Shown one piece after another: positions 11,954-24,252 of a DNA stretch of 64,000 bases (position 1 is the first letter of the stretch; every line of letters starts with the position of its first letter). A program made the position numbers and the translations under genes. This DNA is from Anaeramoeba flamelloides. Its lineage: Eukaryota > Metamonada > Anaeramoebidae. The stretch lies in the NCBI GenBank assembly GCA_027625915.1, contig JANTQA010000045.1, forward strand, positions 2,418,001 to 2,482,000, written 5' to 3'. The notes beneath the pieces were generated by a model. It searched no databases and was not told the DNA's origin. It was given only the letters and a program-made list of their open reading frames with translations.

Positions 11954-12950
11954 TATCATTTTTTTAACTTTTACCATATAAATATATATTATTACTATTG
12001 CTATTATTACATTTATTTTTATATTTATTTGATTTTTTTTTTTTTTAAATATTGGGAAAAGATAAAAACGAATTTATAGAGATCTAATTTTTTTTCTATG
12101 TAGAGGATTTCAAAAATAAATTTGATCATTTCTGAGATTTTATCATACAAAATGTAAAATAAACCTTTTTCTTTAGTCTTAATAGAATTTAGAAAATAAT
12201 TTTAAAATCCCTTTTTATTTGAAATTTTGTAATTTTTCTTAATTTGAATTTGTTTTGACAATAAGTTTATAATTAAATAATTTTCAATTTTGGTTGTTTT
12301 GTTTTACAAATCGAATTTTAATTCCCCGTTGTGTTAACGTATTTGTAGGTTAATTTTTACTCAAAAAGGTTATACTTAAAACACATGAACATAAACTTTT
12401 ATTGTTTGTAGTGGTATTTTGATTTTTAGAAGCCTTTAGTCGAGAAAAATTTTTTTCTTTTTTGATAATTATTTTTACATAAAGGGGTAAGTATAGTTTA
12501 GATAAATTCAACAAGACAATTTTTTATTGAATTTAGAATAACATATAATTTTTTTTTTTTATTATTATTGTTGAAGTGTAAATTACACTTTAATTGCCCT
12601 TAGACTTAAATTACTGAAAGGAAATTTAAGCCTGAAATCATAGATTCCACGATTATTAATTAGTGAAAATAATTTCAAACTATCACAGTTTAAAATTGTT
12701 TCATTAAGATTTATTTGTTTCAATTTATTGTGAAAAAATAATCAATATTTTTCATAGAAAGGACATATCCATAAAAAATGATCAATATTTTTTATAATTT
12801 CCTTCTTTTTATACTTTAAACATAAATGAAAAAAATTATTTGAATTTTTATTAATTACATAGTAATATCTTTTTAAGCAGTTAGTGAATATTCTGAATTT
12901 TAGAATTGTTGATCTGGAGGGATAACTTGTATATTTTTCAGTTTTAAATA

Positions 12951-13141
12951 CAGTCAGTTCTAATTTTAAGGCACAAACCGCTACGAAATTTAAGGCACAA
13001 AAAAAATCTCAAATTAAGGCACAAAATGCAGATACTTGGAAAATAATTTGTAAAAGAAATATAAAATTTTGTGCCTTAATTTGAGATAGTTTGAGCCTTA
13101 AATTTTGTTGAAAGTTTGTGCCTTAAAAGTAGAACTGACTG
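12951..13141. repeat. Family A TIR element, copy A1
   Basis: A short palindromic element of about 190 bp. It starts CAGTCAGTTC and ends GAACTGACTG, with internal repeats of TTAAGGCACAAA / TTTGTGCCTTAA, and is flanked by TA on both sides. It sits inside the LINE relic. It has no coding capacity; TA duplication and terminal CAG fit a Tc1/mariner-type or related non-autonomous element. Confidence 0.85.
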
Positions 13142-13182
13142 TAAATAATTTGGATTTTTTATTATTGTGAAATATTTTTATG

Positions 13183-13573
13183 GAGTGTTTCCAAGTGCCT
13201 CTGTTTTCTTGGGGGTTTCTATTTTATTATATGAAGTGTTCTAGGGTTTTTTGAGTTTTCTATTTATTTGGAAAATCAGTGGATTTTTGGAATAAAATTG
13301 AAAACCTTAATAAATTTTCTGTTTATTTCGAAAAGTAAAAAAAAAACTAACGAAAATAATTGATTTTCAAAATAAATAGAAAACTCAAGAAAAGCTAACT
13401 GCGGTTTTTTTTAATTTGAGAAATTAAAAGAAAATTTTAGAAATTTTTTTTATTTCTAAAATTAAAAAAAAGTTAACCACGGTTTTCCGAAATTCAAAAG
13501 AATCAAATAAAATTAAAGATTCTCTCTTTTATTTTAAATTTTGGAAAACCTAACGATACTTTGCAACTTGTAG
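13183..13573. repeat. Hairpin array D2
   Basis: The same stem modules as at 9087-9743 in a similar order: an outer stem (GAGTTTTCTATTTATTTGG with its complement near 13380), an inner stem ending GAAAAGTAAAAAAA, then TTTAATTTGAGAAATTAAA, and last GGTTTTCCGAAATTCAAAAG pairing with TTTAAATTTTGGAAAACC. It is inserted in the LINE relic. Confidence 0.75.
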
Positions 13574-14702
13574 AATTCAACAACTCGTTATAAGTGTGCA
13601 TTTGTCTTTTTCTTTTTATATTTCGATAAAAATCTTTTGAATTTTAATTGATTTTATTATTTATTCTCTGGTTAAATTTTCTTAATTTTTATAAAATGGG
13701 CAGAGATAAATTTCCTAATTTCTTTTTGAATTTAAATTTCTTTTTATTGGCAGAAATTATCATATTTTCAATTTTCAATTCTGTTTTATAAATAATAATT
13801 GGTTTATTTCTATTTATTTTACATATTTTAATAATACATGAATTCGTCTACAAATTTAAATAATATAAGTTTTTATTTGATAATTATATATTTCCAACCC
13901 ATATGTCAAATGGCTTATTATAAAAGATTTAAATAATCTTATTTTTAAACTTTTTTGAAGAGGGTTGTTATTGAATAATTGTTTACTATTGTTATATGTT
14001 TCTTTCACCTTTTTTAAATCATAAACAATATCTGAAATTTTATCTAAAAAAATGCACAAATATTTAATAGTTTTTTTTTAATCTTTTGATACAACTGTTT
14101 TATCTTTATTAGATTTTAATCAAAATTGAATAATAATTCCATATATTGAATTTAATTTCTGATTTAATTAATTATGATTCTCTCAATTGTGTAATTAAAA
14201 TTAAATCATCTGCCAATATTTCGCAATGATTACATTATAGTATAATTTTCAATAAAAGAAAATGTGAAATTAGACCAAATAAAATCGACTATAAGGTTTC
14301 CCCTTGAAAGAAACCAAATCCTTCTCCTATATAATATTTTAATAAAAAATTTTTAAACTTTTTATTTGAAATAAATTTTTTTATTCTTTTTTTTTATGAT
14401 TTTAATCTAAATTGATTTAAAATATTCTGCTATTTCAATCATTATAATATATTTTTCTGATTTTCTTTTTCATTATTTGATTTGGACTTAGTATAAGTCT
14501 AAAAATTGGTTCATTAAAATAGGGATTTGATTTATAATTTTTCTAATATTAAGGACTAAATTTCCTGATGAAAATGATGATACTTTTGATAAAAAATGTT
14601 TAAAAGGTTCCATAATGATATTTAAATTTACACACAGGGTATTTCTTTTTTTTAAAAAAAAATATGAAATTTTCAGAATTCTAACAATTTTTCCTTTATT
14701 TA

Positions 14703-15178
14703 CAGTGGTGGAAATAACCCGTTCAGACATCCTTTAACCCATTATTAAAATTTAACTCATGTTTTTTTTCAGACTTGGGTATTGGAAGACCAGCAATCAC
14801 TAATAGATTCTTGTTTCAGAACCAAATTGACTTTAGAGGTTAGATCTTTGATTAATCAAAATGGCTCAATTATATTAAATGCTTTTGTTTCAAAAATTTC
14901 GTCAGATTTATAAAATTTGTGAGATTAAATGATTTTTATATAAAAATTCAAAAAATTAAATTTTGTTCATTTTTTTATCGTAAAAATTACATTTCAATCT
15001 TTCCATATCTTCATAATTCTTTTTTACAATTTATTTTAAGAACCCTATTACTTGTTTATGTACTGTTGGCACCCCCATTGATTTGTTTCTTTTATTTGTA
15101 GAGTAAGCCAATATTTTTTACATGAGTTAAATTTTAGTAATGGGTTAAAATAAAAAACACGGGTTAGTTACACCACTG
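14703..15178. repeat. Family B TIR element, copy B1
   Basis: 476 bp. Starts CAGTGGTGGAAATAACCCG and ends CGGGTTAGTTACACCACTG, flanked by TA. The subterminal parts also pair (TTTAACCCATTA versus TAATGGGTTAAA). The small open frames inside it have no coding features. Confidence 0.88.
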
Positions 15179-15615
15179 TAGATCCTCTGAAAAAAAAAAG
15201 ATTTTACAATTTTATAATGTCCATTTCAAATACATAAACACAAAACAATAACTTAAAGCTGCTCAATTTTATTTTCCAGATACTAATACTGGTTTTAAAT
15301 GTTTTCAAATTTGAACTTGTACTTGGAAATCCCTTAAAGTAATTTTTTTTTCTAAAATTTTCATAATTCATTTGAAAATTTTGTTCTGTTTGTTGTGGTT
15401 GAGTTTAACTTGGCGAGGAGTAATTTATTAGTCCTATTTCTTCAAAATGAAATTTCTTTTTGTGTCATGAGTATAAAATAACACAATAACGAAACATCAT
15501 TTGCAGAGTAATGTAGTCCTTAATAATTAAAAATTGTGAATGGTATTTTTTTCAAAACTAATTATGATAAAATTTTATCTTATAATCATTTTTTCCCTTC
15601 TTCATAAAGTTACTT

Positions 15616-16018
15616 TCATTTAGAGGCTATTATTTCACCTAAAAATATAAAGACCATTGCACTCAACAATAAAAAAAGTCCCAAACAAATGAATATAGAT
15701 GAAAAATTACGATCTATTTCGTTTAAACTCTTTTTATAATCGATTAAAAATGGAAAGTAATTTGAAGCGAAAATTCTTTCTGATTATTATCCAAATACAA
15801 ACTAACAAACAAACTCTTCAATAATACGAACTTGAATTTATTCGAAATTTTTCTAAATGTTTTTTGCTTTTGGAATTGAATATTTTTTTTCTTTCATTTT
15901 TTGAAATTCCTTCTTATTTTGCAATTAATTCAAAAATTTACTTTCTCTATTAGATTGTATATCTCTTTTCATATTTAGTAGTGGGTTTTTATATGTTTGT
16001 ATGAAAATGAGAGTATCA
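15616..16018 (-). CDS. Partial gene for an unrecognised membrane protein (3' exons)
   Basis: Two minus-strand exons are proposed: from about 16018 down to 15942, then 15779-15616, the last ending in TGA. The donor is AGAGAAA|GTAAAT, the acceptor is TAATCAG|AAAG, and the phases (1 then 2) fit. The joined end reads IQTYKNPLLNMKRDIQSNRE, K, RIFASNYFPFLIDYKKSLNE, then IDRNFSSIFICLGLFLLLSA, MVFIFLGEIIASK, stop. That is a charged segment followed by one strong membrane helix close to the C-terminus. Further upstream on the same strand and in the same frame (16275-16051) is a 74-codon open frame starting MRKKSWCVHFASPINGFITM that may be an earlier exon, but an in-frame stop separates it and I could not find a fitting intron. 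It could be a small tail-anchored protein or a decayed gene. It is divergent from citF. I do not recognise the family. Confidence 0.4.
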
Positions 16019-16445
16019 CTTAATACAATTATTTGCAAACAAAACATTATTTATGTTTTTCTCAAAAATAAAATTTGTCTTTTTTCATCTTTTAAATTAT
16101 TCCATATATTTAGAAAAGATAAAAGTTCCCATTTAATTTCTTTTACACAAACCATGATAAGAATTGGAATTTTCAAAACCAGTAAAAATTGGTTGATTTT
16201 TGTAAAAAAAATAGCCATTGTTATAAAACCGTTGATAGGTGAAGCAAAATGGACACACCAAGATTTTTTTCTCATTGCTTTTTATTTATTGAATTTCTTA
16301 AAAATATTTAATGTTCAGAACTTTGTAAAAAAATCAAAATACCCTTAAAAAGAAAAGAAAATAAGTTTGTTTATTTCCAAAAAGAAGAAAAAAATTTGAC
16401 AAAATTTATCATTTTTTTCTCTTTATTGAAATTTATTAAAAAATC

Positions 16446-18307
16446 ATGACCGAAGAAAACGAAACCAAAAAAGTAACTATTTCTATTTTAAAATTCAAAT
16501 ATTCCTTTTTAATTCATCACTCCTTTTTTTTTTCAAATGTGAAAAGAAAAAAAAAATGATCTGTTAAAAACAAATCAAAATAAAAATGAAATTTAACTTA
16601 AATTTTGATCTTTCATCTGTTGTATCTCATAAATCGACTAATTACCATTTAAAACTTTTGTTTTGCAACTTGAATATTTTTCTTGATTAACAAAACCAAA
16701 AAAATAAAAACAAAACCAAAACCAAAAAAAACAAAAAGAAAATCGAAATTATTGAAAATTCATTAGGAAGGAAATTTCCATCATACATCGAAGGGTATGG
16801 TGAAGTGATTCCATTCCAAGGAGCATGGAGTAATCTTTATTTAAAAAAAAAGCCAACAACCTTGTCTTTAGGCAGCGAAATTAGGCCACAGGACAAAATG
16901 TGCTCTACTCTTGAAGAGGCCTTAAAGAAATGCAAAGTCTTTAACGGGATGACTGTCTCATTTCATCACCACTTGAGGGAAGGCGATGGTATTGTCAACT
17001 TAACAATGAAGGCCTTAAAAGAGATGGGTGTTAAAGGAATCAAATTGGCACCTTCTGCATTATTTAATGTGCACTCGGGATTGGTTGACTATCTCAATGA
17101 TGGCACCATTGAGACCGTTTTAGGCTCGATGAATGGATCGATCGGTGTACAGGTATCGCTGGGGAAAATGCAAGGGGTCGGCGTTCTTCGGTCACATGGC
17201 GGAAGGGTCCGATCCATTGTTCAAGACGACATGCACATCGACTTGGCCGTCATCGGCGCACCAACTGCTGACAACTATGGGAACGCAAATGGCATTGATG
17301 GCAAATCTGCGTGTGGGCCACTTGCCTATTCAAACATCGACTCCAAATTGGCCGACAAGGTTATCATCGTCACAGACAATTTGGTACCTTACCCGGCTTC
17401 ACCAATTTCGATTTCGCAGGTCAATGTAGACTATGTTGTTGAAGTCGATTCCATTGGAGATCCCAACAAAATTGTTTCTGGCACACTAAGAATCGTAAGA
17501 AAGGAGCCACTGATAACCATTTCCAATAACACAGCAGCTGTAGTTGAGCACAGTGGATTAATGAAGGAGGGATTCAATTTCCAAGCAGGCGCAGGAAGTA
17601 TTTCCTTATTAACTGTGGAAAGAATTGGCGAAATGATGAAAAAAACTGGAGTGAAGGCAGGATGGGTAAACGGTGGGACCACATCTTTGATAGTTGACTT
17701 GTTCCGTCAAGACTATGTTAAAAAGTTAACCACCTGCCAGGCCTTTGATCTTGTCTCTGTGGAATCGTTGAGGAACGACAAAAACCATCTCGAAATCAAT
17801 ATCGACGAATATGCTAACATTTGCAATAAAGGTTGCTTAGTTAATTTATTAGATATCGTAGTGTTAGGAGCCACAGAGGTCGATGTGGATTTTAATGTCA
17901 ATGTGAACACACATTCCGATGGTTATCTTAAACATGGGATCGGCGGACATCAAGATACTGCAGCTGGCGCCAAATTAACAATAATCACGGTACCATTAGC
18001 GAGAAAGGATAACCCAATTATTATTGATAGTGTAACAACAGTTACAACACCAGGCGAATGTATCGATGTTGTAGTCACAGAAGGCGGAATTGCTGTAAAC
18101 CCATTAAGGCCAAAATTAGAGAAAATGTTGAAAGAAGCTGGCTTGCCCGTCATGGATATCCACGAATTGAAAGAACTCGCAGAAAAAAAGGCAGGTAAAG
18201 GCTATGTAAAGCCTGAAACTAAAGAGAGAATAGTCGCAGTAATAGAATGGAGAGACGGATCAGTAATCGATGTTGTCAGAGAAGTTGTTCCAAAAGAAAA
18301 AAAATAA
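16446..18307 (+). CDS. citF: Citrate lyase subunit alpha (citrate CoA/ACP-transferase), one intron
   Basis: Exon 1 is 16446-16472 (ATG to MTEENETKK), the intron is 16473-16738 (GTAACT...AAAAAG, phase 0) and exon 2 is 16739-18307; total 531 residues, against about 510 for bacterial CitF. The protein aligns with bacterial CitF throughout: LGRKFPSYIEGYGEVIPFQG, then HHHLREGDGIVN, LRSHGGRVRSI, IGAPTADNYGNANG, VTDNLVPYPASPISI, NVNVNTHSDG, GGHQDTAAGAKL, VVVTEGGIAVNP and RDGSVIDVV. In bacteria this subunit transfers the acyl-carrier thioester from acetate to citrate (EC 2.8.3.10), and CitE then cleaves citryl-ACP. No citE, citD or accessory gene is in the window. There is no obvious N-terminal organelle-targeting sequence, so location is open. 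Exon 2 is visibly richer in G and C than its surroundings. The family is otherwise bacterial, so lateral transfer followed by intron gain is the simplest reading. Alternative: a stand-alone CoA transferase role. Confidence 0.92.
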
Positions 18308-19124
18308 GAATTTTTCTAAAATTGATTAACCCTAATATTATATCGAAATATTGTTTTAAAAATAGAATATTCTAATTTTAATATTAATATTAAAAACATT
18401 TTTAAATGAGTTATATTTTTAGAATTTAATACCAATAATCACCAAAATGAGTTTTTTTTTTTTTTTTCTACAAAATTTTGAAATATTCTTTTCGTTTACT
18501 CGAAATAAAATTCATTTTAAAATTTTAAGATTAGCAATATTTCACGTACCCTTTTGAACAATAAAATACAGTTATAAACGTTTCCTTCTCTGGAAATATT
18601 GCCGAGACTAAGCCTATTTGGATCAAATCAATTCTTTTAAACATGATACTCATTTCTCGAAAGTTGAGATAGGAGTTGTTTTTTATTTTTAATCGAATAC
18701 TTGTGACTCATAACGCTCTATTACTTTTGGAAAAAAAAATTTAATAAGAGTTATTAATCTCTTAATCTTATCCTAATTTAAGGTTTATGAATATAATTTT
18801 TATTACTAATAAACATCTTTATAGTTTGATTTGGAAAACACTCACAATGTTATGTTTTGAGTTTTACATTGGAAGAATGAACCAATTAATATTGTTCAAA
18901 GTGAAATACCATGATATTGGGTCTGGAAGTGTACCTTAAACTATGGATTATAATTGGCGATTGTTGAACCATTGTAACAATATGAGTTGATCTTTTTTTG
19001 GAAACAAATAACAAACTTAAATATCTAAAAAACAAAGTTAAAAAAAAAAAAAAAATGTAAACAAGTAAAAACCAATTTGTTATTTTTTAATAGTACTTTG
19101 AAGAACTTAGTCTTCCTAGAACCC

Positions 19125-19158
<34 letters not shown>

Positions 19159-21395
19159 AAGATATATAAATAAACCCTTTTTCAAACATAAGGGCACAGC
19201 TCTCAAATCGTCAATACTATTGAATTTGATTGTCAATAAGAGAATTACTTATTGGTGATTTTCATTTTAATTATTCATTTTTTCATTTTTTGCTTTTTTT
19301 TATTTTTGGATTATGAAAAGTTGGAAAATGTAAAAAATAAGATAAGAAAAAATCAATTTGGAAATAATCTGCCAGTATAAATGGAAAGAGACTAAGTTTG
19401 ATTTTGTATGAACTAGATATAGGAATTAATAAAAAACATTATTGGATTGGTTCTTGAAACAAAGAAAAGAGAAATAAAGAAAAAACATCCCAACAAAATA
19501 CTCAGATGAATTATGGCTTTATCTTGAAAACGAAACTTTAAAGAACTATAATTTGACCTGTAAAGAATTATCAATAATTCGTCAATAAAATTTTCCCAGT
19601 TCAACGTATTCAAAGGTTTTTATTGATTTTATAATTTTTTTCTTTACAATTTACAAAACGAGATTTTTCATTTCGAATAAAAGGGCAAACCAATTTTTAA
19701 AAAAATTAATTTGAATTTTTTCTTGTTTTGTTTTAATGGGTTTTAAAGATTCAATGGGATTTTTTTATATTTTAAAGTGTTTCTTATCTTTTAGAATGAT
19801 ATTACAATGAATTTGATTCAATTATGAATAATTCTTGAAAATTTCTATGTCATTTTATTTGAAAAAGAGTTTATTTAGAACCCCAAATAATAAATATATT
19901 TAGATTTTTTTTTTAATTTCAGGGTTTAATAAATAATTCATAAAATAATAACCTTTGGGCTGAGGCCTAATTTATTAAAAATAAGTCAAGTTATATTTTC
20001 AATTTATTTCATATATGTTGTACAATAATCTGTCAAAACAATCTACCGGTGAATTATTCAATTTTTAAAAACAATCAAACTTTTTAACCTCTAATCTACT
20101 TTTGAGGCAAATTTAAGTAAAATGTTTTTTAACTTTGAAGTCTTCATATCAATGGTTCAACCTTTATATTTGTCTTGAAATGAAGATTTTTAAACAATTC
20201 TTGAGTTTTTTACTAATATAAGGATCAGTTTTTATTTCAAAGATCAGCTTTTAGGTATTATTTTACTAATAGATTTTTTTAGAAGATATTTAAACCATCG
20301 AACATATACTATTTGGGAAAAAAAGTCAAAAAGAGAAAAAAAGTTCAACATCATTTTTAATCAAGAACCCTAATAGATAAAGAAAAGCAAGATTAATTAA
20401 TGAATAAAAGATCAAATAATTGATTTAGTACAAAATGAAAAGTTAAACACAATAAAAGTTTTTTTAATACGATCTTATAGGTAATGGTTTGTTCTTTGAT
20501 TAATCTTTAGTGGACAAAAATTTGTTGAAAAAATTGACTATTTTTGAATACTCTCCAAAACAACTAATGGTATTCTGATAAAAAATGATAACTAAATTGT
20601 TGTTGTTTAATTTGGTTGATATAAATACAAAAAATTATTCTTGGAAATTATATTGTATCTCGTTTTATTAATTGATTTTACTTCTTGTTTTTCAGGTTTC
20701 TGTGATTCTGTTAATTTTTCCAATTAAAAATTCTGATGAACTTTTTTTTTACTATTTTACTTTTTTTCCCAAACGGTAATATGATTTGGCTTCAGTTAGC
20801 AATATATTTTAATTTTAGACTTCTAAGTGATAGTCGCTAACCCCTTAAAAGGGGAGTTATTAATCATTTCGGACTTCATTGTAAATAAAACGAGATTAAA
20901 ATTGTGAGTTTTAAAATTTTTGTCGATTTGAAAGTCAATATATCATTAGTGTTATTTAACTTTGATTGTTTGTATTTCTAAATTTGAAAATAATCCAAAA
21001 GGTGTATGAAGATTATGATTAGATTTATAGAGAAAAATTATTTGTATCATTTTTGTTTGAGGTTCAATTCAATGTTTCATCTTATTAGAAAAATAATTGA
21101 AAAAAAAAAAAATAAATAATGATAAAATATTATTAAAAGTTTTTTGTCTGTTGTTGTTAGGTTAATTTTTTTTGATTTTATTTTGTATTGTTTCTTGTTT
21201 TTCATTTAAAAAATGTAAGTTCTATTTCACCAAAAAAAATATAAAAATCAAATGATTAGCTGAAATTAAATTGAAAACCCAATTTAAAAATAAATCTCTT
21301 TTTTAAATTTTTAGATTGATATTTTTGATCTGGGCTTATGTCTTGTCTCTTTCAGAAAAAAAGAATAAGACTGCATTTGAATTTGAGTTTGTGCT
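18308..21395. other. Gene-free stretch between citF and uS9
   Basis: AT-rich DNA with a CA/TA microsatellite. Short open frames occur (for example minus strand near 18540-18700 and 19413-19613), but none shows a domain or convincing splice sites. The 3' ends of citF and uS9 face each other across this gap. Confidence 0.55.
19124..19158. repeat. (CA)n(TA)n microsatellite
   Basis: A run of CA dinucleotides directly followed by TA dinucleotides, in the intergenic region after citF. Confidence 0.9.
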
Positions 21396-22236
21396 TTATC
21401 GATAAGATTTTTGTCTTCTTGCTCTTGCACCCCTTCCACCAAATTTTTTCATTTCACATCTTCTTGGATCGCTTACTAAAAGAGATCGATCATATCTTAA
21501 GAATTTTTTTTTGATGTCTCTTTTGGACATTTCGTCAACATCTATTTTTTTTGTTTCATTTTTAATTTCATTTGGTTACCAAAAGATAAAAAAGCAAAAA
21601 AAAGAAAAATAAAAAAAAATATTTTTTTTAAAAAAAAGCAAAAAATTAAATAAAAAGAAAAATTTTTAAAATTAAGCTTTCCACTGAAAAGGCATTTCGA
21701 AGTCACAAAAGTTTTGTTTTTCTTTCATAAATCAGGAAAGATAAATTAAAAAAAAAAAAAGAAAAGTGGTTTACATTTTTGGTGATAGGCAACAATTGAT
21801 TTTGCAATAGCTTGTCTTATTGCTATTTAGTTTTAAAAAGTTATTTTGTTTTAAGTTTTTGTTTTTTGTTTTTGTTTTTTGTTGTTTTTCATTTTTGTTT
21901 TTGTTTTTCGAAAAAAAGAAGAAAAATTGAAGCAAGGTAAATTTTTAGTTCATTTTAGCTTGGTGATGAAAAAAGAATTAATCAAAAAAAGAATTTATTC
22001 TCTTTACCATAAACACGAGAAACTGGACCACCACCTGAAACTCTAATTCTAATATCAAGATCGTCGAATTTTGAATTTCCAATAAGTAAAATTGGTTCAA
22101 ATAATTTTAGTCTTAATGGTTCTGGTTGGACTAAATGGAGTGGGACACCATTTACCTTAATAATTCCTTTTCCTTTTTTACATCTTGCGACTGCAGTTGC
22201 TGTTTTTTTTTTACCGAAGGTTTGAACTACTTCCAT
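21396..22236 (-). CDS. 40S ribosomal protein uS9 (S16), 3 exons
   Basis: On the minus strand the exons are 22236-22008, 21822-21775 (48 nt) and 21541-21396. The phases (1, then 1) join exactly, giving 140 residues; human RPS16 has 146. Exon 1 reads [20 protein letters not shown] and ends [11 protein letters not shown]. The small middle exon supplies [16 protein letters not shown]. The last exon gives [20 protein letters not shown], then [20 protein letters not shown] and the ending QKSYR. The conserved C-terminal -KSYR tail, which in uS9 reaches into the P-site tRNA contact of the small subunit, is present. The ATG at 22236 is directly preceded by TTAATTATAG, a good intron acceptor. An upstream ATG at 22443-22441 is followed by GTAAAAAC, so a further 5' intron between two ATG codons is possible and would add one Met. 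It is a core translation protein, and its codons and GC content stand out from the flanks. Confidence 0.95.
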
Positions 22237-23129
22237 CTATAATTAAATAAGAAATACTTTTTTCTTTTTGATAAGAATAAAAAAAAATGAGTTTTTGTTT
22301 GAATTCAAATGACAAAAATAACACGAAAATTGTGTTCCCTCTTTGAACTTGACAATACTTTTGTTTTTTACAAATAGTAACAAATTTCGAATAGAAATTA
22401 CAAGATAAAATTTAATAACTTTCAATTTAAAAGTTTTTACCATTCTAACTTTTCAAAACTTGTTATTTGACAAACTTTGCATTTTTTGGGTTTTTATTAA
22501 AGATTTTCAGGTTTTTAAATGCCCAGAAATGTTTTTCTTTGAGATAACTTTCCGAAAATTTCAATTAAATTTCTAAATGTTATCATTTTTTTGTTTATTA
22601 TTTTTTAGCACTTTTTTAGGGATTCTAAAAGTTTGTTTTCTGTATTTGAAATTTGAAAAAATATGAAAGAATATCAGAAACTTAAATTGAAAACTTTCAT
22701 TCTGAAAGTCCCTAAAGGCCTTGAAAGTATTTGTATGGATTGTGCTATTCGTGTCGTGCCTAAAATTGTTATTATTTTGGAATTTTTTTTTAAGATTGAA
22801 ATCAACTTTGAAATAATGGGCACAGTCTGTGGTCTGGAAAACATTGAAAAGATTGTATTGGCTTAAACACCCAAACAATTTCTTATATTTCCGAGAATAA
22901 ATAGGAAAAAGTTTTCTAAACCTTTCGGCCTTATTCTTTCGAACTTATTTAATTGAAAAAGTATGAAAGTTAGATCTCGGTTTGTTTGTTTGGCACCCTT
23001 TTTAACTGAAAAAGAAAACATCCAGGTTGAATAAATAGTCAGAAATGAAAGGGTAATTTAAGAATTGAAAAAAAAATTTCAAAAAAATTATTAATGGTTG
23101 TTATTTCTAAAAATAATAAAACCAAAATA

Positions 23130-23602
23130 ATTCAGACAGAAAAGTTTCGTCTATACTTCAAAATAAAAAGATGTTTCAATTTTATAGAAGACAACTCTAC
23201 ATTCAATTCCCAAATAAAGAAACAATAAATAATAAGCCAATATGATTTTGGTTTCTTAAAGTTCTATTATTAAAAAAAGAAATCCTAAAAATAAATGATC
23301 AAATTGGAAAATTTATCATCAAAAAATAGAGTAAATTTTTGAAGAAAAATTTTTAGCACCAAAATAATAAAAAATTTCAAAAAAATTAAGAAAAATTACA
23401 AAAATTTTAAACAAATTATATTCATAATTTCTATTTCACTAAAAAATTTCATGGTAACAACCTCCAAAAATTATTTGAAGATAGGTATACTTTAGAGCAG
23501 TGAATTAAATTTTTCTTGAAACAAGAATAAAAAAAAGTACAGATTATATTTTGAAACACAGATTATAGTCTTGGGTACACATTATTTTGATCATTGTAAC
23601 TG
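23130..23602 (-). repeat. Family J repeat, copy J3 (inverted)
   Basis: Reverse-complement copy: GGTTTCTTAAAGTTCTATTA and TATTTTGAAACACAGATTAT then AGTCTT match the complement of J1/J2. More diverged than the other two. Confidence 0.65.
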
Positions 23603-24252
23603 AAAAACAATGTTTTATCCAATTTACTTTTTTAATAATTTGACCAACTCACTTTCATAACAGTTAGTATAAAGGAATATGCTAAAAATCAATTTACTTT
23701 CAAAGTTTTTATGAAAAAAAAACCAATAAAAAACTTTTTCAAAACAAAATAAAAAAATGAAATTGAACAAAAAATTTTAAATATTTTGTTTGAATTTATT
23801 GGTATCTATTTGATAGACATGCAATATCTGATAAATTTTGAAAAATTAATATTGATTTCTCTCTACTGCTATCATTTGCAGAATAAATGATAAAAAAATT
23901 TATTAGTGGAAAACTACCAAATTTTTTGTATAAAAACCTAAATACAATTTTTGATTGGGTTTTTTTCTTTGATTGATCTATTTTTCGTCAATTATTAAAA
24001 AATGAATATTTTTAAGATTACCACAAGAACTCATCAAATTTCGATATAAAAATAGATCTAAATTGTAATTAGTTGGTTTGGTTGATAATAATATATACTG
24101 AATTTTTATTTGAAGTTAATTTGATACTTCTTTTAATCGATTTTATTTTTCTTTTTTTATTAAGTCCCCCTATTAAAAATCATTTGGTACTTATTTTTTC
24201 AAATTATAGATTTGTTTCTTCTTTTCATCTTTCTTCTTTTTATTTTTCAGTA

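Larger units (their letters stand above)
12552..14480 (-). mobile_element. Decayed non-LTR retrotransposon (LINE), reverse-transcriptase C-terminal half
   Basis: On the minus strand the frame around 14340-14150 reads YYIGEGFGFFQGETL, stop, SILFGLISHFLLLK, and after another stop EILADDLILITQLRE. These correspond to the PQG-S-LF motif and the xADD catalytic motif of a LINE reverse transcriptase. At 14059-13856 an open stretch gives NNSKQLFNNNPLQKSLKIRL, then FKSFIISHLTYGLEIYN, the thumb region. At 12860-12720 CLKYKKKEIIKNIDHFLWIC matches the Cys/His end motif seen in these elements. The 3' end (12575-12552) is an AAT-repeat plus A-tail. Several in-frame stops show that it is inactive, and the 5' half is missing or unrecognisable. 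Element A1 (12951-13141) and hairpin array D2 (about 13183-13573) lie inside it, between thumb and C-terminus, so they inserted later. Confidence 0.8.

Noticed and set aside
13856-14059. Independent small minus-strand gene
   Set aside because: The translation is the thumb region of the LINE reverse transcriptase and belongs to that relic.
16001-16348. 115-codon plus-strand frame before citF
   Set aside because: No ordinary domain, overlaps a better-supported minus-strand exon, and is followed by citF with its own start.
22573-22878. Overlapping open frames on both strands upstream of uS9
   Set aside because: Both are open over the same bases and neither resembles a known protein or has a splice partner.
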